Positions 33,120-41,408 of a DNA stretch of 64,000 nt are shown piece by piece (position 1 is the first letter of the stretch; every line of letters begins with the position of its first letter). This stretch comes from Actinosynnema pretiosum (GTDB taxonomy: Bacteria; Actinomycetota; Actinomycetes; Mycobacteriales; Pseudonocardiaceae). The translations under genes were made by a program, and so were the position numbers. The notes under the pieces were generated by a model. That model did not search any database, was not told where the DNA came from, and was given only the letters and a program-made list of their open reading frames with translations. The stretch spans positions 50,786 to 114,785 of the forward strand of contig NZ_JAMTCF010000001.1 of assembly GCF_024171695.1 (NCBI RefSeq), read 5' to 3'.

Positions 33120-34108
33120 GCCGGTCGGCCCAGGGTCTCGGGGTGCTCGTGGTGCCAGCGCCAGGCCGAGCCGACGATGTCGTCGAGCCCGTGCCGGGGC
33201 GCCCAGTCGAACACCCGCCCGGCCAGCCCGCTGTCCGCCCACGACACCGAGGGGTCGCCCTCCCTGCGCGGTCCGACCCGCACCGGGACCTCCCGCCCGG
33301 CCGCGCGGCCCAGCGCCCGCACCACCTCCCGCACGCTCGTGGGCACGCCCTGGCCGAGGTTGTAGGTGCCGGAGACGTCCTCCGCGGACAGCGCGTCGAG
33401 CACGTCCACGTGCCCGCGCGCCAGGTCCTCCACGTGCACGTAGTCCCGCAGCGCCGTGCCGTCGCGGGTCGGGTAGTCGTCGCCGAAGACCTTCAGGCAC
33501 GGCTCCAGCCCGAGCGCCGCGCGCACCGCGAGCGGCACCACCTGGCGGGCCACCGGCGGCAGGTGCTCGCCGAGCGAGCCGTCCAGTGCCGCGCCCGCCG
33601 CGTTGAAGTAGCGCAGGTTCGCGTAGCGCACGCCCCTGGCCCGCGCGCACCGCTCGACCAGCCGCTCGGAGAGCAGCTTGGACTCGCCGTACGGGCTGAC
33701 CGGCCGGGCCGGGGCCTGCTCGTCCACCGGGCACACCTGGGGCGTGCCGTAGACCGCGCAGGACGAGGACAGCACGAAGTAGCGGGCCCCGTGGCCGGTC
33801 GCGGCCTTGAGCAGGGTGGCCGTCCCGGTGACGTTGACGTCCAGGTACAGCTCCGGCCGCGCCACGGACTCCTGCGGCGACTTCAGCGCCGCGAAGTGGA
33901 CGACCGCGTCCGGCTCGAACCCCGCGACCACCCGCGTCACGGCGGGCTCGTCGCGCACGTCCACGACCTCGACCCGCTGGTGCGGAACGGCTTCGAGCCG
34001 CCCGGTGCTCAGGTCGTCCAGCACCAGCACCTCGTGCCCGCGCGCGAGCAGGCCGCGCACCGTGAAGGACCCGATGTAGCCCGCTCCACCGCTCACCAGG
34101 ACGCGCAA
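33110..34108 (-). CDS. galE: UDP-glucose 4-epimerase-like SDR
   Basis: A 332-residue extended SDR of the GalE type. NAD-binding VSGGAGYIGSFTVRGLL at the N-terminus, VVHFAALKSPQESV, active-site SSSCAVYGTPQ and Tyr-Lys in SPYGESKLLSERLV, YFNAAGA, and RDGTALRDYVHVEDLARGHV are all present and order-conserved. It overlaps the PIG-L gene by 16 bp. In this operon it likely supplies a UDP-hexose or UDP-HexNAc donor for the GT4 enzyme rather than serving the Leloir pathway, as no galT or galK is near. Confidence 0.9.
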   Translation of the reverse strand: MRVLVSGGAGYIGSFTVRGLLARGHEVLVLDDLSTGRLEAVPHQRVEVVDVRDEPAVTRVVAGFEPDAVVHFAALKSPQESVARPELYLDVNVTGTATLLKAATGHGARYFVLSSSCAVYGTPQVCPVDEQAPARPVSPYGESKLLSERLVERCARARGVRYANLRYFNAAGAALDGSLGEHLPPVARQVVPLAVRAALGLEPCLKVFGDDYPTRDGTALRDYVHVEDLARGHVDVLDALSAEDVSGTYNLGQGVPTSVREVVRALGRAAGREVPVRVGPRREGDPSVSWADSGLAGRVFDWAPRHGLDDIVGSAWRWHHEHPETLGRPACT

Positions 34109-34785
34109 GCCCCGTCACCTCCCCGGAGCTCCCGCGCCAGCGCGAAGGCCTCCGCGCCCGCGACCCCGACCTGCGCGCCCCGGTACGCGGCCAGCGCGCG
34201 CACCGCGTGCGCCGAGCGCGGGTGCGGCGCGTCGAACACCTCGTAGCCGTACGCCGACAGCGCCCGGCACTTGCGCTCCACGTGCCCGCTCACGTCGTAG
34301 AAGACCGTTGGCAGGTAGGGGATCGCGGCCGGGGTCTGCTGCTCGGTGGAGGACAGCACCTCGTAGTGCAGCACCTGCCGCACCGGTCCGCCGCCGAGCA
34401 CGCGCGTGGCGTAGGTGGTGGAGCGCGCCACCACCCGGTGGTCCACGTGGACGTCACCGGGGTGGTGGGTGAACACCAGTTCCGGCTCCACCTCGCGGAT
34501 CGCGCCGGTGACGGCGTCGACCACCGACCGCTGCGGCCCGTCGCCGAGCATCCCGCCCTCCAGGGCGAACCCGCCGAACCGCACCTCCGCGACGCCCAGC
34601 TCGGCGGCGGCGGTCCGGCACGTCTCGCGCGCCCGCGCCAGGTCGACGTCCTCGTGCCGCAACGACACTCCCTCGGCCAGGATCAGCGCGCACACGTGGT
34701 GCCCGCGCTCGGCGAGCGCCGCCATGGTCGCGCCCGCGCCCAGCACCTCGTCGTCGGGGTGGGCGGCGATGACGAGCGCCCTCAT
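34093..34785 (-). CDS. PIG-L/LmbE-family deacetylase
   Basis: A 230-residue zinc-dependent N-deacetylase. The metal site AHPDDEVLGAG is at residues ~8-18 and the second histidine pair in GDVHVDHRVVARS. Relatives remove acetyl from GlcNAc-inositol (MshB), GlcNAc-PI or bacillithiol precursors. It is encoded next to a GT4 enzyme and a GNAT protein, echoing the MshA-MshB-MshD logic of mycothiol synthesis though with different partners. The ATG overlaps the GT4 stop by 4 bp, and it is coupled to both neighbours. Confidence 0.9.
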   Translation of the reverse strand: MRALVIAAHPDDEVLGAGATMAALAERGHHVCALILAEGVSLRHEDVDLARARETCRTAAAELGVAEVRFGGFALEGGMLGDGPQRSVVDAVTGAIREVEPELVFTHHPGDVHVDHRVVARSTTYATRVLGGGPVRQVLHYEVLSSTEQQTPAAIPYLPTVFYDVSGHVERKCRALSAYGYEVFDAPHPRSAHAVRALAAYRGAQVGVAGAEAFALARELRGGDGACASW

Positions 34786-36137
34786 GCGGTCGCGACCAGC
34801 GCCGAGGCGGGTTCGGCGCGGCGCAGCGCGCCCATCCGGTAGAGCTGCTCGACCAGCGCGCGCCGGGGGTGCGACCCGGTCCCGGCCAGCAGCGCAGGAT
34901 CACCGGCCTGCACCGCTTCCGCGACGTCGGCGTGCGTCGGCGCGTCCAGCTCGGCGAGGTAGGAGGTGCGCGGCACGAACACGAACCCGGTGTCCGCCTC
35001 GCGCCGCAACCGCACCTCGTCCCAGGACAGCTCGCCCAGCAGCCGGTCCACGTCACCCCGCTCGGCGAGCAGCAGGTCCAGCCGCCACAGCAGGTGCTCG
35101 ACCCGCCGGTCGAGCCGGTGCCCCTCCCCGATCACCGCCCGCGCTCCCCTGCCGAGCAGCTCGCGCAACCGCGCGGACGACGCCAGGCGGGTCAGTGCGT
35201 CGCGCAGGCCGTCGTCGTCGGAGAACAGCAGGCCGCTGTACGAGTCGGTGACGAACTCCGGGATGCCGCCGATCGCGGGCGCGACGACCGGCAGCCCGGC
35301 GGCCATGGACTCCTTGAGCGCCAAGGGGCCCGTCTCCGGGACGGTGCTGGCCAGCGCGGAGGCGTCGGCGGCGGCGAGCACCGGCCGGACGTCGTCGCGG
35401 TGGCCGAGGAACCGGACCCGGTCCGCGATCCCGACGCCTGCGGCGAGCGCTTCCAGCTCGGCGCGCTGCTCGCCCTCGCCCACCAGGAGCAGCACCGGCG
35501 CGGGTTCGGCCTCGACGAGCGCGAACGCCCGGAGCAGCCGGTCGAGGCCCTTCTCCCAGGAAAGCCTCGCCAGTACGGCGAAAGCGCACTGGTCGGGCGC
35601 GAGGCCGAGGTCGGCGCGGAGGCGGTCGCGGTCCAGCGCGGCGACCTCGTCGGCCAGCCCAGGCCGGACCCCGCTGAGCAGCAGCAGCAACCGGGGGTCG
35701 CGCGCGGCTGCCAGGTCGCCGAACTGGGCCCGCGCCTGCTCCCACGAGGTGGCGACGACCAGCCCGGCGCGGTCGAGCAGCCAGCGGGTGTCCTCCCCCT
35801 GCTCCAGGGGGAAGGCCGAGTGCCGGAACAGGACCAGCGCGCTGGGCCACCCGTCCTCGCGCAGCAGTCGGCGGACGACGGCCGCGTCGTGCCTGCCGGT
35901 CGCGCAGACCACGTCCGGCGGGCCGACCCGCTCGCGCAGCGCGGCGGCGACCTCCTCCGGGTGGTCCCGGAACACCGGCACGGCAACGGGTTCCGGCCAG
36001 GCCTCGACCGCGCGACCACCGCGCTCGGCGGCCAGCACGACGTCGTGGCCCGCCGCGCGCAACCCGGCCGCGACGTCGAGCGTGTACCGGTGCTTGCCGC
36101 CCCAAGCCTGGTCGGAGACGGTGACGAGAACCCTCAT
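34782..36137 (-). CDS. GT4-family glycosyltransferase
   Basis: A 451-residue GT-B glycosyltransferase. The N-terminal acceptor domain starts MRVLVTVSDQAWGGKHRYTL. The donor domain has FAVLARLSWEKGLDRLLRAF and the E-x7-E element TVPETGPLALKESMAAG followed by VVAPAIGGIPEFV. Residues ~370-451 are an extra C-terminal region with a YLAELDAPTHADVAEAVQAG segment of unknown role. ATG at 36137 overlaps the GNAT stop by 4 bp. The donor is probably a UDP-sugar from the two epimerases; the acceptor is unknown. Confidence 0.88.
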   Translation of the reverse strand: MRVLVTVSDQAWGGKHRYTLDVAAGLRAAGHDVVLAAERGGRAVEAWPEPVAVPVFRDHPEEVAAALRERVGPPDVVCATGRHDAAVVRRLLREDGWPSALVLFRHSAFPLEQGEDTRWLLDRAGLVVATSWEQARAQFGDLAAARDPRLLLLLSGVRPGLADEVAALDRDRLRADLGLAPDQCAFAVLARLSWEKGLDRLLRAFALVEAEPAPVLLLVGEGEQRAELEALAAGVGIADRVRFLGHRDDVRPVLAAADASALASTVPETGPLALKESMAAGLPVVAPAIGGIPEFVTDSYSGLLFSDDDGLRDALTRLASSARLRELLGRGARAVIGEGHRLDRRVEHLLWRLDLLLAERGDVDRLLGELSWDEVRLRREADTGFVFVPRTSYLAELDAPTHADVAEAVQAGDPALLAGTGSHPRRALVEQLYRMGALRRAEPASALVATA

Positions 36138-37090
36138 CGGTCGCGAATCCCCTTCCCGAAGACGCCGGGGCACGACCCCGGCACGGTCCAGGCGGCGTCG
36201 ACGGCGCGCAACGCCACCAGCCGCCTGCTCACCCCGCCCAGCACGGCGTGCTGGAAGCCGTGCGCGCGGACCTCGGACAGGCAGGACGACAGCAGTCGCG
36301 CCGCGATCCCGTTGTCCCGCCCCCGGATCTCCGCGCTGAGCGCGATGGAGGACAGCATCCCGGCGCGCACGGTGTTGTAGGCGATGAACCCGAGCAGGCA
36401 CCGCCTCGGGTCCTCGGCGAACCCCCTCGGCCTGGCCACGATCACCGCCGAGACCGGGTCGTGCGCGAACGCGCGGGTGAACTCGGCGGCCCAACCCCGG
36501 CCGAAGGCGTCCCTGATCCAGTCCACCACCAGCAGCTGCTCGGACGCCTCGGGCCTGCGCACCAGCACCGGGTCGCCGTCCAGCTCCAGCTCGGCCACCG
36601 GGCGCGGCGGCGGCCAGTCCCGCAGGTCCACCAGCACGTCGCCCCACTCCTGCTCGGGCACGTCCCGCTCGGCGGGCGGCGAACCCGCGTTGTCCGGGAC
36701 CTCCCAGAGCGCCGCGCGCAGCACCTCGTCCGCGTGAGCGGCGACGTCGGCGGGCGCGAACCCGTAGGCGTGGCCGAGCCAGCGCAGCCGCCACAGCGCG
36801 CCGTGCAGCAGCGACGCGGCGAGGTCGGCGCGGCCTGCCAGGACCGGCGCGCGCAGCAGCGGGCCGACCTCGCCGAGGGCGCTGTGGTTGACGCCCGCGC
36901 AGCCCACCGGCTTGCCGTTCTCGGTGGCCAGCAGCAGTTCCCCGGCGGGCGCGGGCCACGGCGGCTCGCCGTCCGCGCCCCACTCGTCCCACAGCGCGCG
37001 CAGCGCGAGCGGCGAGGCGGGCTCCAGGGTCCAGCCGCCGGGTGGCTCCGCCGGGAGGTCGTACAGGCGGAAGAGGGTCAGCGCGGGCAC
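36134..37090 (-). CDS. Two-part protein with C-terminal GNAT acetyltransferase domain
   Basis: A 318-residue protein. The C-terminal half (~160-318) fits a GNAT N-acyltransferase: SAVIVARPRGFAEDPRRCLL strand pair, an acetyl-CoA loop region IRGRDNGIAARLLSSCLSEV and HAVLGGVSRR. The N-terminal ~150 residues resemble a second, degenerate acyltransferase fold (ELLLATENGKPVGCAGVNHS, then GRADLAASLLHGALWRL). GTG at 37090 lies 2 bp after the radical SAM stop, with GAGGTGCG upstream. It probably acylates an amine exposed by the PIG-L deacetylase; that is inference. Confidence 0.72.
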   Translation of the reverse strand: MPALTLFRLYDLPAEPPGGWTLEPASPLALRALWDEWGADGEPPWPAPAGELLLATENGKPVGCAGVNHSALGEVGPLLRAPVLAGRADLAASLLHGALWRLRWLGHAYGFAPADVAAHADEVLRAALWEVPDNAGSPPAERDVPEQEWGDVLVDLRDWPPPRPVAELELDGDPVLVRRPEASEQLLVVDWIRDAFGRGWAAEFTRAFAHDPVSAVIVARPRGFAEDPRRCLLGFIAYNTVRAGMLSSIALSAEIRGRDNGIAARLLSSCLSEVRAHGFQHAVLGGVSRRLVALRAVDAAWTVPGSCPGVFGKGIRDR

Positions 37091-37092
37091 CG

Positions 37093-38115
37093 TCAGCGCA
37101 CCTCGTAGCCTTCGAAGATCTGCCGGTCCAGCAACGAGGTCAGCGCGATCGGCTCGCTGGTGGACCGGTCGGCCGCCGCGAAGTCCCAGAAGATCTCCCG
37201 CAGCCGCTCGTCGGTGAACTCCTCCTGCTCGCGCGCCAGCTGCTCCTGCCCGCGCGCCCAGATGTCCGCGACGGGCGCGTCCTTGGTGTTGCCCAGCGGG
37301 TGCGAGCTGTAGAGCCTGCTCATCGTCACGTCGCCGGTCGCGGAGATCGCGATGCTGCTGTCCTTGACCAGGTAGGGGAACATCACGACGTCCTGGTGCG
37401 GCGGGATCTCCTGTCCCGGCACCAGGTAGGGCGCGTTGAGGTTCAGGTCGAACTCGGTGGCGGGCACCCGGTCGCGGAACTCGGCGACCTCGGCGTGCAG
37501 CCGCATGGTCTCGTCCTCGGTCAGCAGCAGGCGGTTGCGGCCTCCCCTGCCGTGCGCGCGCACCAGGATCAGGTCCTGGCGGCGGAAACCGGTGCGGCGC
37601 AGGTGGGCGGTGAGCTGGAGGACGTTGTGCAGGTTGGTCTTCATGACGGTGGTGAGCACCTTGAAGCTGCGCACCCGGTCCCGCAGGTACGCCGAGTTCT
37701 CGATGACGCGGTCGAACGCGTCGACCAGCCGGACCGCCTCGAACGTCTCGCGGGTGCCGTCCATGCTGACCCGGATCGAGGAGATGCCGCTGTCGACGAT
37801 CCGGTCGAGCTGCTCGCGGGTCTGGTTGGCGGCGTTGGTGATCAGCGTGACGGTGGCGAAGCGCAGGCGCGGCACGACGTCCAGCAGCGACCAGAAGCCC
37901 TTGCGGATCGTGGGTTCCCCGCCGGTGAGGGTGATCTCGAAGGCGCCCATGCGGTCGAGCTCCAGCAGCACCTCGCCGAGCTGCTCGACCGAGAGCATCC
38001 GGCGGCGGATGTGCGCGGGGATCTCGCCGGTGTTGGTGCGGCAGTGCACGCAGCGCAGGTCGCACGCGTAGGTGACGTCCACGCTGGCCCGGACGGGGGC
38101 CGAGTAGCCGGGCAT
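37093..38115 (-). CDS. Radical SAM enzyme with SPASM-like C-terminus lacking cysteines
   Basis: A 340-residue radical SAM protein. The [4Fe-4S] motif is CDLRCVHC (CxxxCxxC) at residues ~18-25, followed by the SAM-binding EITLTGGEPTIRKGF and VSMDGTRETFEAVR. The C-terminal part has the SPASM layout (SATGDVTMSRLYSSHPLGN, then VADIWARG), but the cysteines that normally hold the auxiliary cluster are absent. ATG at 38115 overlaps the epimerase stop by one base (TGATG). No precursor-peptide gene is visible nearby, so a small molecule or sugar substrate seems more likely than a peptide. Confidence 0.87.
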   Translation of the reverse strand: MPGYSAPVRASVDVTYACDLRCVHCRTNTGEIPAHIRRRMLSVEQLGEVLLELDRMGAFEITLTGGEPTIRKGFWSLLDVVPRLRFATVTLITNAANQTREQLDRIVDSGISSIRVSMDGTRETFEAVRLVDAFDRVIENSAYLRDRVRSFKVLTTVMKTNLHNVLQLTAHLRRTGFRRQDLILVRAHGRGGRNRLLLTEDETMRLHAEVAEFRDRVPATEFDLNLNAPYLVPGQEIPPHQDVVMFPYLVKDSSIAISATGDVTMSRLYSSHPLGNTKDAPVADIWARGQEQLAREQEEFTDERLREIFWDFAAADRSTSEPIALTSLLDRQIFEGYEVR

Positions 38116-39104
38116 CAGGTCAGCTCCTTGACCGGTCGCCGGTCCCTGGCGGCGGGGACGTCCGCGCTCGCGGTGGGGACGTCGGCGAGCCTGGCCGCCC
38201 ACCAGTCGTAGGTGCGGCGGACGCCCTCGCGCATCCCGGTCACCGCGAGGGGCAGGCCGAGCAGGCCGTCCTGGACGGTGGTGTCCGCGCGGAACTCGTC
38301 GATCTCGTCGCGCCTGCCCGGCTGGAACTCCAGCTCGAGGCCGGGGCGGACCTCCCGCAGCAGCTCGGCGACCTCCAGCACCGACCGGGAGCGGCCGGAA
38401 CCGAGGTTGACCGTGGGCACGGGCGGCGCGTGGAGCAGCCCGGCGAGCTTGTGGACCGTGTCGCCGACGTAGGAGAAGTCGCGGCGCTGCCTGCCGGTGC
38501 CCTCGATCGTCAGGGTGCGGCCGAGGACGGCCCGCAGGCACAGGGCGGGCACGAGCGCGTCGGCGCGCTCGCCGGGGCCGTAGACGTTGAAGAACCGCAC
38601 GACCGTGACGCGGGAGCCCCGGCGCTGCTGGTGGTTGCGGGCGATCATCTCCAGCGCGACCTTCGAGGAGGCGTACGGGGAGCGCGGGGCGAGCGGCGCG
38701 GCCTCGGTGTTGGGCAGCGCCAACGAGTTGCCGTGCACCTCGCAGGTGCTGCCGATCAGCACGCGCGGCACCCCGGCCCGCTCGCACAGCCGGAGCAGGT
38801 GCCTGCCCGAGTCGACGTTGTCCAGGTAGTCGAGCGGGCGCTCGAACGACTCGGGCACGCTCTTGTGCGAGGCCAGGTGGTAGACGGCGGTGATCCCGTC
38901 CAGGTCGGCGCGGTCCAGGTCCAGCACGGCCTTGACCAGCAGCTCGCCGGTGGGCGGTTGGAGCGGGGCGACGCGCAGGTCGTCCACGGGGACGACGGCG
39001 CAGCCGCGCGCGGTCAGCTCGGCGGCGAGGTGCGCGCCGATGAAGCCCGCGCCGCCGGTGATCAGGACCCGTTCGGTTCGTGCAGCGGTTCGTGGAAAGG
39101 CCAT
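38115..39104 (-). CDS. NAD-dependent sugar-nucleotide epimerase/dehydratase
   Basis: A 329-residue extended SDR. VLITGGAGFIGAHLAAEL binds NAD, VYHLASHKSVPESFERPL follows, and the active site is STCEVHG with SPYASSKVALEMIAR (Tyr-Lys). VVRFFNVYGPGERADALVPA and VNLGSGRSRSVLEVAELL complete the fold. I prefer the ATG at 39104; an in-frame TTG at 39125 lacks a better ribosome site. It is the first gene of the 12-gene operon and likely makes the activated sugar used by the GT4 enzyme. Exact substrate unknown. Confidence 0.88.
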   Translation of the reverse strand: MAFPRTAARTERVLITGGAGFIGAHLAAELTARGCAVVPVDDLRVAPLQPPTGELLVKAVLDLDRADLDGITAVYHLASHKSVPESFERPLDYLDNVDSGRHLLRLCERAGVPRVLIGSTCEVHGNSLALPNTEAAPLAPRSPYASSKVALEMIARNHQQRRGSRVTVVRFFNVYGPGERADALVPALCLRAVLGRTLTIEGTGRQRRDFSYVGDTVHKLAGLLHAPPVPTVNLGSGRSRSVLEVAELLREVRPGLELEFQPGRRDEIDEFRADTTVQDGLLGLPLAVTGMREGVRRTYDWWAARLADVPTASADVPAARDRRPVKELT

Positions 39105-39459
39105 GGCAGAGCGAACCCCCAACAAGGACGTGCGTGTCCAACCCCGAGGTGCGCGCGGGGCCGCGTGCCGAGCGGAGGGGTGCGGTGGGGAGCGGATCGG
39201 TCCGGGAAAGCGGGTGGGACCCCTGTGCCGCGATTGCGCGAGCCGCGCGCCGGAGGTCCACGTTAACCCGGAAAACCCGACAGCGAGAAGAACCTCACAA
39301 CAACCTCACCCAGAAGGGAACTCCTGGGCCGAGGGAATTTCAGGGGGTGTCGGAAAATGTCCGCGCACTGGTCACCGGCTGTGCCCGTGGTCCACGGAAA
39401 GATTAATCCGGACGAAGGGCGGAGTGGTGTGGAACCGGATCACGTCGCCTCTGCGTGAC
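39105..39459. other. Intergenic region upstream of the 12-gene operon
   Basis: A 355-bp gap with no credible gene and a clear drop in GC content. On the minus strand a TAACGT hexamer near 39260 could be a -10 for the operon. The tandem AACCTCAC repeat at 39291-39309 lies about 30 bp further upstream. A palindrome CCGTGG-T-CCACGG sits at 39385-39397. Confidence 0.5.
39291..39309 (-). promoter_or_regulatory. Direct repeat with 11-bp period upstream of the 12-gene operon
   Basis: AACCTCAC occurs at 39291-39298 and again at 39302-39309, giving GTGAGGTT-GTT-GTGAGGTT on the transcribed orientation. An 11-bp period is one helical turn and is typical of SARP or OmpR-type activator sites. The spacing to the best -10 candidate is longer than the canonical 8 bp, so the assignment is tentative. 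Confidence 0.4.
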
Positions 39460-40158
39460 TCACTCGTCCCGGCGCCACACCAGCGCGTGCGCGAAGCCCC
39501 GGTCCACGAAGGTCGCGCCGGGGAAGATCGAGCCGTAGCGGCGCTCGAACTCGGGGCGTGACAGGTAGCGGTCGGTCAGCAGGTGCGCCAGCCACGGGCC
39601 GCCGGTGCGGAAGCGGAGCAGCCAGGCCGCGTCGCGCCAGCCGTGCGCGCGCACGTCGCCGGGCAGCGACAGCAGCGCGCCGATCCGGTAGACGTGCGCG
39701 GGCGGGGTGGGGCGGTCGGCGACGTTGTCCACCAGCACCGCGCTCCCACCCGGTCGGACCAGCGACTTCAGCTTCCGCAGGGCGTCGTCCAGGTCGGGGA
39801 CGTGGTGCAGGGTGGTGGAGCTGAACACGAGGTCGAACCCCTCGGGGCCGCCGTCCACGTCGGCCAGGTCCGCGACCTCGTAGCGCACCCTCGGGTGCGG
39901 CCTGCGGGCCCTGGCCAGCTCGACCAGCGGCGCGCTCAGGTCGACGCCGAGCACCTCGTCGTAGTGCTCGGCGAGTTCGAGGCAGCGGCGGCCGGAGCCA
40001 CACCCGGCGTCCAGCGCGCGCCCGCCCGGCGCGACGCCCGCTTCCGCGACCCACGCCCAGACCGGGTGATCCTCGAAGCCGCAGAACCGCTCGTATTCCA
40101 GGGCGAATGAATCGAAGGATTGTGGGTCGGCGCCATTCCCCGCGCTGTGGACGACCAC
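39460..40158 (-). CDS. Class I SAM-dependent methyltransferase
   Basis: A 232-residue methyltransferase. Motif I is ALDAGCGSGRRCLELAEHYD at ~45-64, followed by the acidic loop LGVDLSAPLVELAR and VFSSTTLHHVPDLDDALRKL, typical of UbiE/type-11 enzymes. I chose GTG 40158 (MVVHSAGNGADPQSF) because AAAGGCGG precedes it; a TTG 23 codons upstream is possible. It is separated from the 12-gene operon by 355 bp with its own upstream gap. The acceptor is unknown, although modification of the neighbouring operon product is possible. Confidence 0.87.
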   Translation of the reverse strand: MVVHSAGNGADPQSFDSFALEYERFCGFEDHPVWAWVAEAGVAPGGRALDAGCGSGRRCLELAEHYDEVLGVDLSAPLVELARARRPHPRVRYEVADLADVDGGPEGFDLVFSSTTLHHVPDLDDALRKLKSLVRPGGSAVLVDNVADRPTPPAHVYRIGALLSLPGDVRAHGWRDAAWLLRFRTGGPWLAHLLTDRYLSRPEFERRYGSIFPGATFVDRGFAHALVWRRDE

Positions 40159-40230
40159 GCTACCGCCTTTCCGGACCGCGCTTCCAGAGAGCGCGGCCAC
40201 CCTATTGGCGGTACCGGTCAAGTGCAAAGC

Positions 40231-40250
40231 CCGCAGCCGCCAACGCTTCG
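40231..40250. repeat. 20-bp exact direct repeat, intergenic copy
   Basis: CCGCAGCCGCCAACGCTTCG is found here and again at 40594-40613, where it encodes part of a LAAAERG helix of the neighbouring unknown protein. Read on the minus strand, this intergenic copy would encode LEALAAAGFALDR, so it may be a gene remnant. Confidence 0.55.
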
Positions 40251-40270
40251 AGGATCAGCCTGTCCGGTGA

Positions 40271-41362
40271 TCATTCCGTCATGCCCCGGTTCGGGTCGGC
40301 GGGGTCGGGGCCGGTGCGGGACAGCGCTTCGCGCACCCGTTCCAGCAGGCCGTCCCGCTCGTGCGGGCCGAGCGCGACGGCGGCGGCCCACAGCGCCTCG
40401 CACGCCGCGCCCAGCGGGTCCGGGTCGGCGAGCGCGAGCACGGCGGGGAACGCCGCCTCGTGGCGCAGCCGGTTGTCAGGTCCCCCGAAAGGGCACTCGA
40501 CGGTCGTGGTCGGCACGGCCGGATCGGCGTAGAGTCGGTCCCAGGCCCGCCTCTGATCGCCGTCGAACGGCGCTGGCAGTGCCATGCCCCGCTCCGCAGC
40601 CGCCAACGCTTCGGCGATCCAGGGCACGGCCGTCAGCCCGGCCACCGCGCACGCCTGCCTCGCGGCCCAGCGCGCCACCGCCCGCTGCTCCCCCGTCGTC
40701 CGCTCGGCGAGCGCGTCCAGGAGTGGTCGGTTCAGCCTTGCCAGCGCCATGGCCGGGCCGCGCAGCTCCCGGAGCCGCTCGCCGGGCAGCTCACCGCCCC
40801 ACTCGCGCGCTTCCCACCCGCTCGGCCGCTGATCGCGGGCGCGCTGGTGCTTGCGGGCGGAGTAGGCGGCGCGCTGGCGCAGCACGCGGTCGGGTTCGGG
40901 TGGCGCGGGCCAGAGGTCGAGCAGGTAGCGGTCCACCGGCTGCTCGTGCGCGAGCACGGTGTCCCGCTCGGCTCCGGCGTCGACGCCGGTCGCGCAGTAG
41001 CGCACCCGGTAGTCGGTCTCGGGCAGGTGCAGCTCGGGCGACCGGCCGCCGCCGGGCGTGGCCAGGCGCACCACCGGTCCGGTCGGGCGGAACGAGACCT
41101 CCACGGCCTCCTCCCACTCCGCGCCCAGGGGTGGTGGGCCGTCGTGCAGGCGCGCCTCGAAGTCGACCTGCCCGGTGCGCAGGCCGGTCACCAGGACCAG
41201 GCGTCCTGCGGCTCCCGCTCCGCACAGGCCGTTGGACTGCCCGTCGAACGACTCGGGCGCGGCCGGGTCGTCGACCGGTGGTCCACCGGTCGACCCGCTC
41301 AGGACGTGGACCCGCGAGCGGGCCACCCACACCCGTCCGCTCATCAGCACCAGCGCGCTCAT
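40271..41362 (-). CDS. Unrecognised 363-residue protein
   Basis: A complete frame with strong third-position GC bias and an ATG start. The N-terminal ~130 residues are beta-rich and Gly/Pro-containing (LVTGLRTGQVDFEARLHDGP), while residues ~190-340 are helical and Ala/Leu/Arg-rich with two aromatic-flanked helices (RWAARQACAVAGLTAVPWIA and RRAWDRLYADP). No signal peptide, membrane span or catalytic motif is recognised. It is bounded upstream by a terminator hairpin after the repeat-rich secretion-like gene. Function unknown. Confidence 0.72.
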   Translation of the reverse strand: MSALVLMSGRVWVARSRVHVLSGSTGGPPVDDPAAPESFDGQSNGLCGAGAAGRLVLVTGLRTGQVDFEARLHDGPPPLGAEWEEAVEVSFRPTGPVVRLATPGGGRSPELHLPETDYRVRYCATGVDAGAERDTVLAHEQPVDRYLLDLWPAPPEPDRVLRQRAAYSARKHQRARDQRPSGWEAREWGGELPGERLRELRGPAMALARLNRPLLDALAERTTGEQRAVARWAARQACAVAGLTAVPWIAEALAAAERGMALPAPFDGDQRRAWDRLYADPAVPTTTVECPFGGPDNRLRHEAAFPAVLALADPDPLGAACEALWAAAVALGPHERDGLLERVREALSRTGPDPADPNRGMTE

Positions 41363-41408
41363 GGCGTGACGCTAACCGCGCGCACCGACAGATCCGGGCG
41401 CGTTCCGG

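Noticed and set aside
34782..37090. Mycothiol biosynthesis locus (GT4, PIG-L and GNAT adjacent)
   Set aside because: No MshC-type cysteine ligase is present, and the epimerases, radical SAM, ACP and exporter do not belong to that pathway; mycothiol genes are usually dispersed.
39385..39397. CCGTGG-T-CCACGG as terminator of the methyltransferase gene
   Set aside because: The stem is short, lies 60 bp past the stop and on the transcribed strand the T-run is on the wrong side. It may be a protein site instead.
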